The position numbers and the translations under genes were made by a program. Below the pieces are notes generated by a model that was given only the letters and a program-made list of their open reading frames with translations, was not told where the DNA came from and did not search any database. 64,000 nucleotides of DNA from Nesterenkonia sp. E16_10 (GTDB lineage: Bacteria; Actinomycetota; Actinomycetes; Actinomycetales; Micrococcaceae): assembly GCF_017347085.1 (NCBI RefSeq), contig NZ_JADPSA010000001.1, positions 186,001-250,000 on the forward strand, read 5' to 3'. This document shows positions 52,239 to 60,116 of this stretch, piece after piece (the first letter of the stretch is position 1; each line of letters starts with the position of its first letter).

Positions 52239-54191
52239 TCACAAGGGGAAGGAGGCACGGATGAAGTACCCGCCGTCCGGGGTCTCTCCGGTCTCCACTG
52301 TCCCGCCGACGGCGCTGACCCGCTCCCGGATGCCCTCCAGTCCCAGCCCGGCGCCCGGGGCGGGCACCGAGACCGGGTGCGGCGGGGCGGTGTTGCGCAC
52401 CTGTATCAGCAGGTGTTCGGTGTCTGCGGAGCTCGAATCCCCAGGCCGTTCCCCGAGCAGCTCGGCGCTGACCTCGATCGTGGAGGAGGGCGCATGGCGC
52501 AGCGCGTTGCTCAGTCCCTCCTGGACCATCCGGTAGGCGGCGAGGCCCACAGCCGAGGACGCCTCGACGACGTCGAGCCCGGTGACCCGGATCGGGGTGC
52601 CCGAGGCGCGGGTGGCTTCGACCAGGGAGTAGATCTCGGCGAGGCCCGGGGTCGGTCCGGTGGGGGGCTCCTCCTCGCTGCGCAGGGTGCCCAGCAGCAT
52701 CCGCATCTCCCCCAGGGCCTGCCGGGAGGATCGGGCGATCTCTTCGAACTCCTGCTGCGCCTCGGGCGTGATCGAGCTGAGCCGGTAGCGGGCGGTGGCG
52801 GCCTGCACGCTGATCACCGACATGGAGTGGGCGACCACGTCGTGGAGCTCGCGGGCGATCCGGTTGCGCTCCTCCAGCTCCCGACGACGTCGGCTCTGCT
52901 GCGCGCTGGTGCGTTCGGAGACCTCGAGCCGGTCGGCGTCGCGGATCCACTGCCGGGTCAGGCTTCCGAGCACGGCGACGCCGACCCCGACCGAGGCGAA
53001 CACGATGCCGGTGCTCACCGCGCCGTCGGGCAGCTGCGGAGCCGCCATGACGATGGCCGCGAAGGTCAGCAGCGCACTGGCGGCCCAGCCGCTGGCCGCG
53101 CAGTACCAGGGCTCACGCAGCGCCGCGACCAGGATGACCCCGCACTGGATCAGCATGGCGGTCACCGGCCAGGGCCAGATCCCGACCCCGGCCTCCGCGG
53201 TGGCCCCCATCAGCCCGGCCGAGACAAGCACCGAGGCGCCGATGCCGACCCAGGGGAGCTTCAGCGTGAGCACCAGGCTCAGACAGTGCGCGAGGGTCAG
53301 CACCAGGCCCAGGGCCGGGTGGATCCCGTAGACCGTGGTGGTCAGCGGCCAGGACACCGCGAAGAGCACCACCGCGGCGAAGCTGATCCCGATCCAGGAC
53401 CAGGCGGCGGAGCTGAAGGAGGCCGCGGAGTCCTCGCCCTGGGCCCCCTGCCTTCCGCCGGCGACCCGGGAGAGCGTGCGCTCCAGCGGATGCGCCTGGG
53501 GGTGCTCCAGCGGGATCAGCCGACCCCGGCCGCCGGCGCCGAGCAGGCTCGTGGCCAGCAGCGCGTCCAGCGCGGCCAGACCCCGCATCACGGCAGGCAG
53601 GGTGACCAGGAAGACCACGCCGAGGAGGAAGAACACCCCGGAGTCCAGCACGTACTGCCAGAAGCCGCTGGCCGGCACCAGCGCCGGCGCGGCGAGCTCC
53701 AGGAGACGGATCAGGCCGCGTTCACCGGGGATGAATCGGGACCAGAAGAAGTAGGTGAGACCGACCGGGCCCATCGCGATCCACAGGACCGCAACCACGA
53801 AGGTCACCAGCCGCACCGGCAGCGCGAGGATCATCTCGAAGATCAGGTCCAGCCAGCGGCGCGGGTCCGCCACCGGTCGGAGCCGACCGGCCAGACCTGG
53901 GTCCCGGGGGCGGTAGCCGACCGGATCGAGCAGCGCGCCCCAGATGCGCAGCCGACGCCGGGAGAGCTCGGCGAACTCCGAGGCGGTGACCAGGGTCAGC
54001 GGCAGCACCAGGGCCCCCACCCACAGCGGCGCGGTCGCGATGGAGACCACCAGCAGGCTCAGAAGCAGGCTGGCCCCGAAGAGCGCGATCGGCAGCCCCG
54101 GGAGCACGTAGGCGCTGTCGCGCACGAGCCGTCGGGTCAGGGATTCAGGGCGAGGGCTGTGCACGTGGGGGGTCCTGGGCTGCAAGGGCAT
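52239..54191 (-). CDS. NarL/DesK-family sensor histidine kinase
   Basis: This 650-aa membrane kinase has a large N-terminal part with about nine or ten hydrophobic helices (residues 25-440), resembling the putative-sensor domains of actinobacterial kinases. A coiled segment follows, then the HisKA_3 dimerisation domain with the phosphorylated histidine in ARELHDVVAHSMSVI, an EGLSNALRHA N box and a GAGLGLEGIRERV G box. It would phosphorylate the divergent response regulator. Its gene points toward the desaturase, and the many membrane helices fit sensing of membrane state; the signal is an inference. Confidence 0.9.
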   Translation of the reverse strand: MPLQPRTPHVHSPRPESLTRRLVRDSAYVLPGLPIALFGASLLLSLLVVSIATAPLWVGALVLPLTLVTASEFAELSRRRLRIWGALLDPVGYRPRDPGLAGRLRPVADPRRWLDLIFEMILALPVRLVTFVVAVLWIAMGPVGLTYFFWSRFIPGERGLIRLLELAAPALVPASGFWQYVLDSGVFFLLGVVFLVTLPAVMRGLAALDALLATSLLGAGGRGRLIPLEHPQAHPLERTLSRVAGGRQGAQGEDSAASFSSAAWSWIGISFAAVVLFAVSWPLTTTVYGIHPALGLVLTLAHCLSLVLTLKLPWVGIGASVLVSAGLMGATAEAGVGIWPWPVTAMLIQCGVILVAALREPWYCAASGWAASALLTFAAIVMAAPQLPDGAVSTGIVFASVGVGVAVLGSLTRQWIRDADRLEVSERTSAQQSRRRRELEERNRIARELHDVVAHSMSVISVQAATARYRLSSITPEAQQEFEEIARSSRQALGEMRMLLGTLRSEEEPPTGPTPGLAEIYSLVEATRASGTPIRVTGLDVVEASSAVGLAAYRMVQEGLSNALRHAPSSTIEVSAELLGERPGDSSSADTEHLLIQVRNTAPPHPVSVPAPGAGLGLEGIRERVSAVGGTVETGETPDGGYFIRASFPL

Positions 54192-54236
54192 GGTGATCTC
54201 ATCACACCATAGGCATCGGCGAGCGCGGTACCGAGG

Positions 54237-54248
54237 TAGCGTTGAATC
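54237..54248 (+). promoter_or_regulatory. leaderless -10 box of the response regulator gene
   Basis: TAGCGT with 6 nt to the ATG. Confidence 0.45.
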
Positions 54249-54956
54249 ATGCCCACCGCCGACTCCGCCGACCCCTCGGCCCCGCACTCCCCTGCCTCGA
54301 TCCGAGTGCTCATCGTCGATGACCAGTCGATGATCCGCGCAGGCTTCGCCGCCCTGCTCGACGCCCAGGTGGACATCACGGTGACCGGCACCGCGGCCGA
54401 CGGCGAGGGCATCGAGGAGGTGGTGCGCAACACCACCCCCGACGTCGTGCTGATGGACATCCGGATGCCCAAGGTCAACGGCCTGGAGGCCACTCGGCAG
54501 ATCCTCAGCATGGACGGGACCCCGCCGCGAATCCTGATGCTGACCACCTTCGACGCCGACGAGTACGTCTTCGACGCGCTGCGCGCAGGGGCCAGCGGCT
54601 TCCTGCTCAAGGACGCCACCCCCGAGGAGCTGGTCCAGGCGGTCCGGGTCGTGGCCGAGGGCGATGCGCTGCTCTCGCCGAAGATCACCCGCACCCTGAT
54701 CGCCGACTACGCGGCCCGTCCGACGGCGACCCCGGCACCCTCGCGTCCGCTGGGGGAACTCACCGAGCGGGAGCAGGAGGTGATGACCGCCGTCGCCCGG
54801 GGACGATCGAACGCGGAGATCGCAGCCGACCTGTTCCTGGCCGAGCAGACCGTGAAGACCCACGTGTCACGGATCCTGACCAAGCTGGCGCTGCGGGACC
54901 GGACCCAGATGGTGGTCTACGCCTATGAATGCGGGCTGGTGCGCGCCGGGGAGTGA
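54249..54956 (+). CDS. LuxR/NarL-family response regulator
   Basis: This 235-aa protein has a receiver domain (RVLIVDDQSMIRAGFAALL; phosphorylated Asp70 in VVLMDIRMP; the conserved lysine in FLLKDA) and a C-terminal LuxR helix-turn-helix (LTEREQEVMTAVARGRSNAEIAADLFLAEQTVKTHVSRIL). It pairs with the divergent kinase, 57 bp apart. NarL-type regulators bind inverted repeats as dimers, so the 22-bp palindrome before the desaturase is a candidate target. Confidence 0.94.
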   Translation: MPTADSADPSAPHSPASIRVLIVDDQSMIRAGFAALLDAQVDITVTGTAADGEGIEEVVRNTTPDVVLMDIRMPKVNGLEATRQILSMDGTPPRILMLTTFDADEYVFDALRAGASGFLLKDATPEELVQAVRVVAEGDALLSPKITRTLIADYAARPTATPAPSRPLGELTEREQEVMTAVARGRSNAEIAADLFLAEQTVKTHVSRILTKLALRDRTQMVVYAYECGLVRAGE

Positions 54957-54973
54957 GCCCGGGGCCCGCTGTG

Positions 54974-55057
54974 CGGCGTGAGCCGGGCTCCGGCAGTATG
55001 GCGGCGTGGGCCGGGCTCCGGCAGTCTGGCGGCGTGGGCCGGGCTCCGGCAGTCTGG
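54974..55057. repeat. three 28-bp tandem repeats in the ptrB promoter region
   Basis: Units at 54974-55001, 55002-55029 and 55030-55057 are nearly identical (units 2 and 3 are the same; unit 1 differs at two positions). Each ends CAGTCTGG or CAGTATGG. They stop right before the ptrB -10 box. Confidence 0.9.
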
Positions 55058-55069
55058 TTGAATGGCGGC
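55058..55069 (+). promoter_or_regulatory. leaderless -10 box of ptrB
   Basis: TTGAAT with 6 nt (GGCGGC) to the ATG at 55070. Each upstream repeat unit carries a similar -10-like hexamer followed by GGCGGC or a related sequence. Confidence 0.4.
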
Positions 55070-57334
55070 ATGTCTGAAACCACCGCCCCGCAGGCCAAGA
55101 AGATCCCCACCGAACGCACCCACCACGGGGACACCTTCGTGGATCACTACGAATGGCTGCGGGAGAAGGACTCCCCCGAGGTCCTGGCGCATCTGCACGC
55201 CGAGAACGCCTACGCCGAGGCGGTGACCGCGGCGCAGAAGCCGCTGCGCGAGACCATCTTCGCCGAGATCAAGCACCGCACCGTGGAGACCGACCTCTCG
55301 GTGCCCACCCGCCGGGGCGACTGGTGGTACTTCACCCGCACCATCGAGGGTGAGCAGCACCCGGTGTACTGCCGGGTCCCCGCCTCCCCCGCTGGGGCCT
55401 GGACCCCGCCGCAGGTGGAGGCCGGCGTCGCCCTGGAGGGTGAGCAGACCTTCTTCGACACCAACGCCGAGGCCGCGAAGCACCCGTTCTACCAGCTCGG
55501 CGGTATGTCGCTGAACGCTGAGGGGACCCTGCTGGCCTACTCCGAGGACACCTCCGGGGACGAGCACTACACCGTGCGCTTCCGCGACCTGAGGACCGGG
55601 GAGAACCATCCCGAGCAGATCAGCAACGTCCACGGCGGACCCGTGCTGGAGCCCACCGGGACCCGCGCCTACTACATGGTGGCCGATGCGGCCTGGCGGC
55701 CCTACCGGCTCTTCATGCACACCCTGGGCACCGCGGCCGAGCAGGACCGGCTGATCCTGGAGATCAGCGACGAACAGCTCTGGACCGGCGTCGGCCTCTC
55801 CGCGGACAAGCGCGAACTGGTGATCATCTCCGGAAACTCCGAGTACGACGAGTCTCGGCTGCTGGATGTCACCGACCCACAGGCGGAGCCGGTGCTCCTG
55901 ATCGGCGCCGAGCGGCGCCTGCTGCACAGCATCGACCCGATCGAGGTCGACGGCGAGCGGCTGCTGCTGATCACGCACAACCAGTCCGGGCCGAACAACG
56001 CCCTGTCGGTGACCACCGCCGCGGCGCTGACTGCCCAGGACCCGCGCGGTGACCACGCTCTGGACCTGGGCAAGCCGGTGCTGCCGCACGAGGAGACGGT
56101 CAAGCTCGAAGGCGTGAGCGTCACCGCCGCGCAGATCATCGTCGCCGCCCGGCGCGAGACCATCGAGTCCATCCAGCTGCTGTCCCTGGAGGCGCTGCGT
56201 GCGGCGCTCGCCGGGGCCGAACCGGTGCTCACCTCCTCGCTGCCCGGCCCGGCCTTCGAGGAAGAGCTCTACACCTGCGCGGTGATCGCCGCGGAGTATG
56301 AGGCGCCGCTGTTCCGGGTGGCCTATGAGTCCTGGCTGACCCCGACCCGGATCTACGACATCGACCATGCCACCGCGGAGCCGGTGCTGCGCCGGGAGAC
56401 CCCGGTCAACGATGTGGACCTCGACGCCTACCGCGCCACCCGGATCTGGGCCCCCAGCGGGGACACCCGCGCGGACGGCACGGCGATCGAGATCCCGGTC
56501 ACGGTGCTGCACCACCGGGACGTCTCCGCCGACGGCACGAACCCCGCGCTGGTCTATGGCTACGGCTCCTACGAGATGAGCATGGATCCCGCCTTCGGGA
56601 TCCCGCGGCTCTCGCTGCTGGATCGCGGGATCGTCTTCGCGATCGCGCACGTCCGCGGCGGCGGCGAGCTCGGGCGCGGCTGGTACGAGGACGGGAAGAA
56701 GCTCAAGAAGATGAACACCTTCACCGACTTCATCGCCGCCACCGATCACCTGATCAGCACCGGATGGGCGGATCCAGCGCGGGTCGCGGCGCTCGGCGGC
56801 TCCGCGGGCGGGCTGCTGATGGGCGCGGTGGCCAACCTCGCGCCAGAGAAGTACGTCGCGATCCTGGCCCAGGTGCCCTTCGTGGACAACCTGACCACCA
56901 TCCTGGACCCGGAGCTGCCGCTCTCGGCGCTGGAGTGGGAGGAGTGGGGCAACCCGATCACCGACCCCGAGGTCTACCGCTATATGAAGTCCTACGCGCC
57001 GTATGAGAATGTGCGCGAGGTCGCCTACCCTGCGATCGCGGCGGTGACCAGCCTCAACGACACCCGGGTGCTCTACGTGGAGCCCGCGAAATGGGTGCAG
57101 GTGCTGCGCGAGGCCCAGCGCGGCGAGGCCCCGGTGGTGATGAAGATCGAGATGGACGGCGGCCACGGCGGTGCCTCGGGTCGGTATGAGACCTGGAAGG
57201 AACGCGCCTGGGACTACGCGTTCATCGCCCACCACCTCGGCGCAGTTCAGGATCTCAGCGCCGGTCAGAGTCTCAGCGACGGTCAGGATCTCAGCGCCGG
57301 TCAGAGCCTCAGCAAGAGCGAGGCGCGTCGATGA
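55070..57334 (+). CDS. ptrB: oligopeptidase B (S9A serine peptidase)
   Basis: This 754-aa cytoplasmic peptidase cleaves short peptides after basic residues. The N-terminal propeller starts HGDTFVDHYEWLREKDSPEVL; the catalytic domain holds the triad Ser578 (GGSAGG), Asp664 (SLNDTRV) and His699 (GGHGGASG). The ATG at 55070 is used because the upstream frame is made of DNA repeats. The last 30 residues are an unusual tail of DLSAGQSLS repeats encoded by 18-bp DNA units. The stop overlaps the methyltransferase start (ATGA). Confidence 0.94.
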   Translation: MSETTAPQAKKIPTERTHHGDTFVDHYEWLREKDSPEVLAHLHAENAYAEAVTAAQKPLRETIFAEIKHRTVETDLSVPTRRGDWWYFTRTIEGEQHPVYCRVPASPAGAWTPPQVEAGVALEGEQTFFDTNAEAAKHPFYQLGGMSLNAEGTLLAYSEDTSGDEHYTVRFRDLRTGENHPEQISNVHGGPVLEPTGTRAYYMVADAAWRPYRLFMHTLGTAAEQDRLILEISDEQLWTGVGLSADKRELVIISGNSEYDESRLLDVTDPQAEPVLLIGAERRLLHSIDPIEVDGERLLLITHNQSGPNNALSVTTAAALTAQDPRGDHALDLGKPVLPHEETVKLEGVSVTAAQIIVAARRETIESIQLLSLEALRAALAGAEPVLTSSLPGPAFEEELYTCAVIAAEYEAPLFRVAYESWLTPTRIYDIDHATAEPVLRRETPVNDVDLDAYRATRIWAPSGDTRADGTAIEIPVTVLHHRDVSADGTNPALVYGYGSYEMSMDPAFGIPRLSLLDRGIVFAIAHVRGGGELGRGWYEDGKKLKKMNTFTDFIAATDHLISTGWADPARVAALGGSAGGLLMGAVANLAPEKYVAILAQVPFVDNLTTILDPELPLSALEWEEWGNPITDPEVYRYMKSYAPYENVREVAYPAIAAVTSLNDTRVLYVEPAKWVQVLREAQRGEAPVVMKIEMDGGHGGASGRYETWKERAWDYAFIAHHLGAVQDLSAGQSLSDGQDLSAGQSLSKSEARR
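57245..57316 (+). repeat. 18-bp tandem repeats encoding the ptrB tail
   Basis: Four units (57245, 57263, 57281 and 57299) alternate GGTCAGGATCTCAGCGCC-like and GGTCAGAGTCTCAGCGAC-like versions, giving the repeated peptide GQDLSA and GQSLSD. Confidence 0.85.
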
Positions 57335-58182
57335 GCACAGCCGACGCGCCGGACTCGCGCGGCTCCAGCCAGCCCTCGGTCCCCGAGGTCGATCCGGCCT
57401 TCGCCTGGGTGAGCGACCCGGAGCTCGTGGCGATCTATGACGTGGAGAACTCCGGCGGCTGGGACCACGAGTTCTATCTCGAGCTGGCCCAGGAGCTCGG
57501 CGCCGAGCATGTGGCCGACATCGGCTGCGGCACCGGGGTCTTCGGAATCCTGCTGGCCGAGCACGGCATCGAGGTCACCGGGGTGGACCCCTCGGCGGCG
57601 ATGATCGACGTCGCCCGCTCCCGCAGCGGCGCCGGTTCCGGCTCCGGTGCCGCCGCAACGCTGAACCCGCCCCCGCGCTGGATCCACGGCTTCGCCGATC
57701 AGCTGCCCTCGCAGTCGGCGGACATGGCCGTGATGGAGGGCCATGTGGCGCAGTACTTCCTCACCCGCACGGACTGGGAAGCCGTGCTGGGCCATGCCTT
57801 CCGGGCGCTGAAACCCGGCGGCCATCTGGCCTTCGAGGCACGCAATCCGGCGGCGCTGGAGCTCGACGCCTGGGATCCGGAGTCCACGCGGGAGACCCAG
57901 CCGCACCCCGATGGTGGCGAGTTCACCTCCTGGATGGAGATCGTGCGGGTCACCGAAGACCCTGCCGAGGGGGCGCTGATCACCGCCCGGGCGCACAACA
58001 TCCTGCCGGATTCCCGCGAGATCATTGCCGAGGAGACGCTGCGCTACCGGCCGCTTCCGGTGCTGCGCGAGACGCTGAGCGCCGCCGGGTTCCGCGAGGT
58101 GCAGATCTGGGGCGACTGGGACCGCGAGAAGCTCACCGAGGACTCCCCCGAGATGATCTTGCTGGCCCAGAAGCCCCGCTGA
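57331..58182 (+). CDS. class I SAM-dependent methyltransferase
   Basis: This 283-aa protein has motif I VADIGCGTGVFGILLAEHG (residues 61-79), the acidic VTGVDPSAAMI, a post-motif ALKPGGHLAFEARNPAA and a C-terminal beta region RETLSAAGFREVQIWGDWD. The substrate is not predictable. It is translationally coupled to ptrB, which may only reflect operon layout. Confidence 0.86.
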   Translation: MSTADAPDSRGSSQPSVPEVDPAFAWVSDPELVAIYDVENSGGWDHEFYLELAQELGAEHVADIGCGTGVFGILLAEHGIEVTGVDPSAAMIDVARSRSGAGSGSGAAATLNPPPRWIHGFADQLPSQSADMAVMEGHVAQYFLTRTDWEAVLGHAFRALKPGGHLAFEARNPAALELDAWDPESTRETQPHPDGGEFTSWMEIVRVTEDPAEGALITARAHNILPDSREIIAEETLRYRPLPVLRETLSAAGFREVQIWGDWDREKLTEDSPEMILLAQKPR

Positions 58183-58201
58183 GGTCCGCGGCGAGAGCTG
58201 A

Positions 58202-59236
58202 TCAACGACGCAGCGACCGGGCGGACTGCCCATGCGGGGCGGTGCGGGCGAGCGGCTCGCCGTCGAGGCTGAGCACGAAGCCTGATTCTGCCTCGGTCTC
58301 GCCCGGGAGCTGCTCGGCGATGCCTTCGACAACCCGCAGCCCTTCGTTGCTGACCCAGCGGGCGCCGGCGGCTTCCACCTGGCGGCGGAACCGCAGCCGG
58401 TCGGACCGGCTCAGGTAGGCCAGCACCGCGGTGTGGAAGACCACCGGGGTCATGGAGTCCGGCACCTGGGCAAGAACCTCCGCGAGTCGGTCATTGAGGT
58501 CCCCGGTGTGCAGCGCCGGCGGGTCTGCTGCCACCAGAGCCGCCCCCGCAGAGATCCGAGGGATCCGGTGTTCCATGCCGGGCCAGATCAGCATCTGGAG
58601 CCAGCGGAGGTCTTCCTCGAGCGTGACATCCAGCGGGTTCAGATCGATCCCCGCCCGGTGACCCACCAGTGGAAGCGCCTGTGGGGCCGGCAGCCCGTGG
58701 AGTTCGCAGGACAGCTCCACGGTGCTGCACAGCTCACCCTCCGCCGGACTCAGCAGCACCTCCGCCGCGGCCTCGCCGCGGTAGCGCACCGGCCAGGCGT
58801 CGGGGTAGAGGCAGAGCCCAGCAGAGGCGCCGACCTCGATCAGCGCCAGCGGGGCCTTCTCCTGCGCCTGGATCTGCGCGAAGGCCAGATTCAGCGTCGC
58901 GATCCGTCCGGGTTCATTGGTCTGGGTGGCGCGTCCACGGATGGTGGCCTCGATCTGTGACCAGCGCGCGCCGATCAGGGCGGCCGCCTCGGACCACGTC
59001 ACGGCGTCGACGCCGTGCAGCCGGGCCGCGGCGAAGAGCAGGTTGGCCTGCCGCTTGGCGGGTGGAAGCTGGGCCAGCCGCGAGAGCATCGCCCTGTCCT
59101 GCGCCACCCCGTGGGCCCACTCGGCGTAGCGGGGAGAGACCCCCGCCGCCTCCACCTGGGCGAAATGCAGGTAGTAGGTCGCAAGCTCCTCGATGGCAGC
59201 CTCATCCTGGGCGTCGAGCCCCGGAAGTTCACGCAT
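58202..59236 (-). CDS. DUF2332 family protein
   Basis: This 344-aa protein matches the DUF2332 pattern of actinobacteria: YYLHFAQVEAAGVSPRYAEWAHGVAQD at the start, the central LALIEVGASAGLCLYPDAW, then GIDLNPLDVTLEEDLRWLQMLIWPGMEHR and VVFHTAVLAYL. The EVGASAGL segment resembles a methyltransferase glycine loop, but no function is established. It lies downstream of tenA on the same strand with 79 bp between. Confidence 0.85.
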   Translation of the reverse strand: MRELPGLDAQDEAAIEELATYYLHFAQVEAAGVSPRYAEWAHGVAQDRAMLSRLAQLPPAKRQANLLFAAARLHGVDAVTWSEAAALIGARWSQIEATIRGRATQTNEPGRIATLNLAFAQIQAQEKAPLALIEVGASAGLCLYPDAWPVRYRGEAAAEVLLSPAEGELCSTVELSCELHGLPAPQALPLVGHRAGIDLNPLDVTLEEDLRWLQMLIWPGMEHRIPRISAGAALVAADPPALHTGDLNDRLAEVLAQVPDSMTPVVFHTAVLAYLSRSDRLRFRRQVEAAGARWVSNEGLRVVEGIAEQLPGETEAESGFVLSLDGEPLARTAPHGQSARSLRR

Positions 59237-59315
59237 CTTCTGGCCTTTCGGTCGAGAACTCGGCGCCTCGGCGCCTCATCGGCTGCTCAGCTCCTCAGCT
59301 CCTCAGCTCGGCCGC

Positions 59316-59975
59316 TCAGCCGACCGGCCAGCGTTCCTGCCGGTACGCCGAGTCCCAGAACATCCATTCGTACTGACTGGCCCGGCGGTAGGCGGCGTGC
59401 ATCGCGGCTCGGGTCTGCTCGCTGGCCGTGGCGGCCAGCTCGTCGACCACCCGTTTCGCCGTCTCGGTGAGCTCGTGGAACTCCGGGTCTCCGTAGGCGC
59501 TGATCCAGTCCGCGTAGGGGTGCCCCTCGAGGGACTCGACCCGGGCCTTGAGCCGGGTGCCGACGTCGTCGTAGATCCAGAAGCAGGGCAGCACCGAGGC
59601 CGCGAGCACCGGCAGCGAGCCGGCCGAGACCAGCGCGAGCTCGTAGGAGGTGTAGGCCACGGTGGTCGGTGAGGGGTCCACCGCGGAGAAGTCCACCACA
59701 TGGGTCGCATGCAGCGCGCGCTCCTCCTCGATCGCACCGGCCGCGGCCCGGGACCAGAACATGATGTGCTCCGGATCGGTGGACTGCGCGGCGCAGGCGG
59801 CGAGCGCCCGGGCGTACTCGGTGAGGTACAGCGCGTCCTGGCCCATGTAGTTCTCGAAGACCGCCCGTGGCAGCGACCCCGCCTCGAGCTGTTCCAGGAA
59901 CGGCAGGGTCTCGATCTGCGCACGGATTCCCTCCGTGCTCGCCCAGGCTTCCTCGGTGAATCGTCTCGCGCTCAT
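59316..59975 (-). CDS. tenA: TenA family aminopyrimidine aminohydrolase / thiaminase II
   Basis: This 219-aa helical protein salvages degraded thiamine pyrimidines. It has FENYMGQDALYLTEYARALA with Asp47, the nucleophilic Cys131 in LPCFWIYDDVG, and the closing Glu region SQYEWMFWDSAY. These are the residues expected of the cysteine-type TenA. No other thiamine gene adjoins, and I see no TPP riboswitch in the 141 bp upstream. Confidence 0.9.
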   Translation of the reverse strand: MSARRFTEEAWASTEGIRAQIETLPFLEQLEAGSLPRAVFENYMGQDALYLTEYARALAACAAQSTDPEHIMFWSRAAAGAIEEERALHATHVVDFSAVDPSPTTVAYTSYELALVSAGSLPVLAASVLPCFWIYDDVGTRLKARVESLEGHPYADWISAYGDPEFHELTETAKRVVDELAATASEQTRAAMHAAYRRASQYEWMFWDSAYRQERWPVG

Positions 59976-60103
59976 GCTCTGCCTCTCCAGCGCCGCCTGA
60001 TCAGCGGCTTTGACGGTTATCCAGATCTGCCCTCGCTCAGAGACATCCTAGAGCGTCAGCACCTGAGTCGACCCGATGCCCGACGGCGACCCGGGCTCCT
60101 CGG

Positions 60104-60116
60104 TAGACTCGGCCCC
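60104..60116 (+). promoter_or_regulatory. leaderless -10 box of menB
   Basis: TAGACT with 7 nt to the GTG at 60117. Confidence 0.6.

Noticed and set aside
52377-54212. 611-codon plus-strand frame over the sensor kinase
   Set aside because: It is a shadow of the kinase gene, whose HisKA_3 and ATPase motifs are clear.
54923-57235. 770-codon antisense open frame over ptrB
   Set aside because: High GC content keeps the antisense frame open. The peptidase on the plus strand has a complete catalytic triad.
59286-59309. Three copies of CTCAGCTC between tenA and the DUF2332 gene
   Set aside because: It is a simple 8-bp slippage tract without further structure, and its function cannot be argued.
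59976-60116. TPP riboswitch upstream of tenA
   Set aside because: The conserved CUGAGA and the later core segments of the THI element cannot be aligned here.
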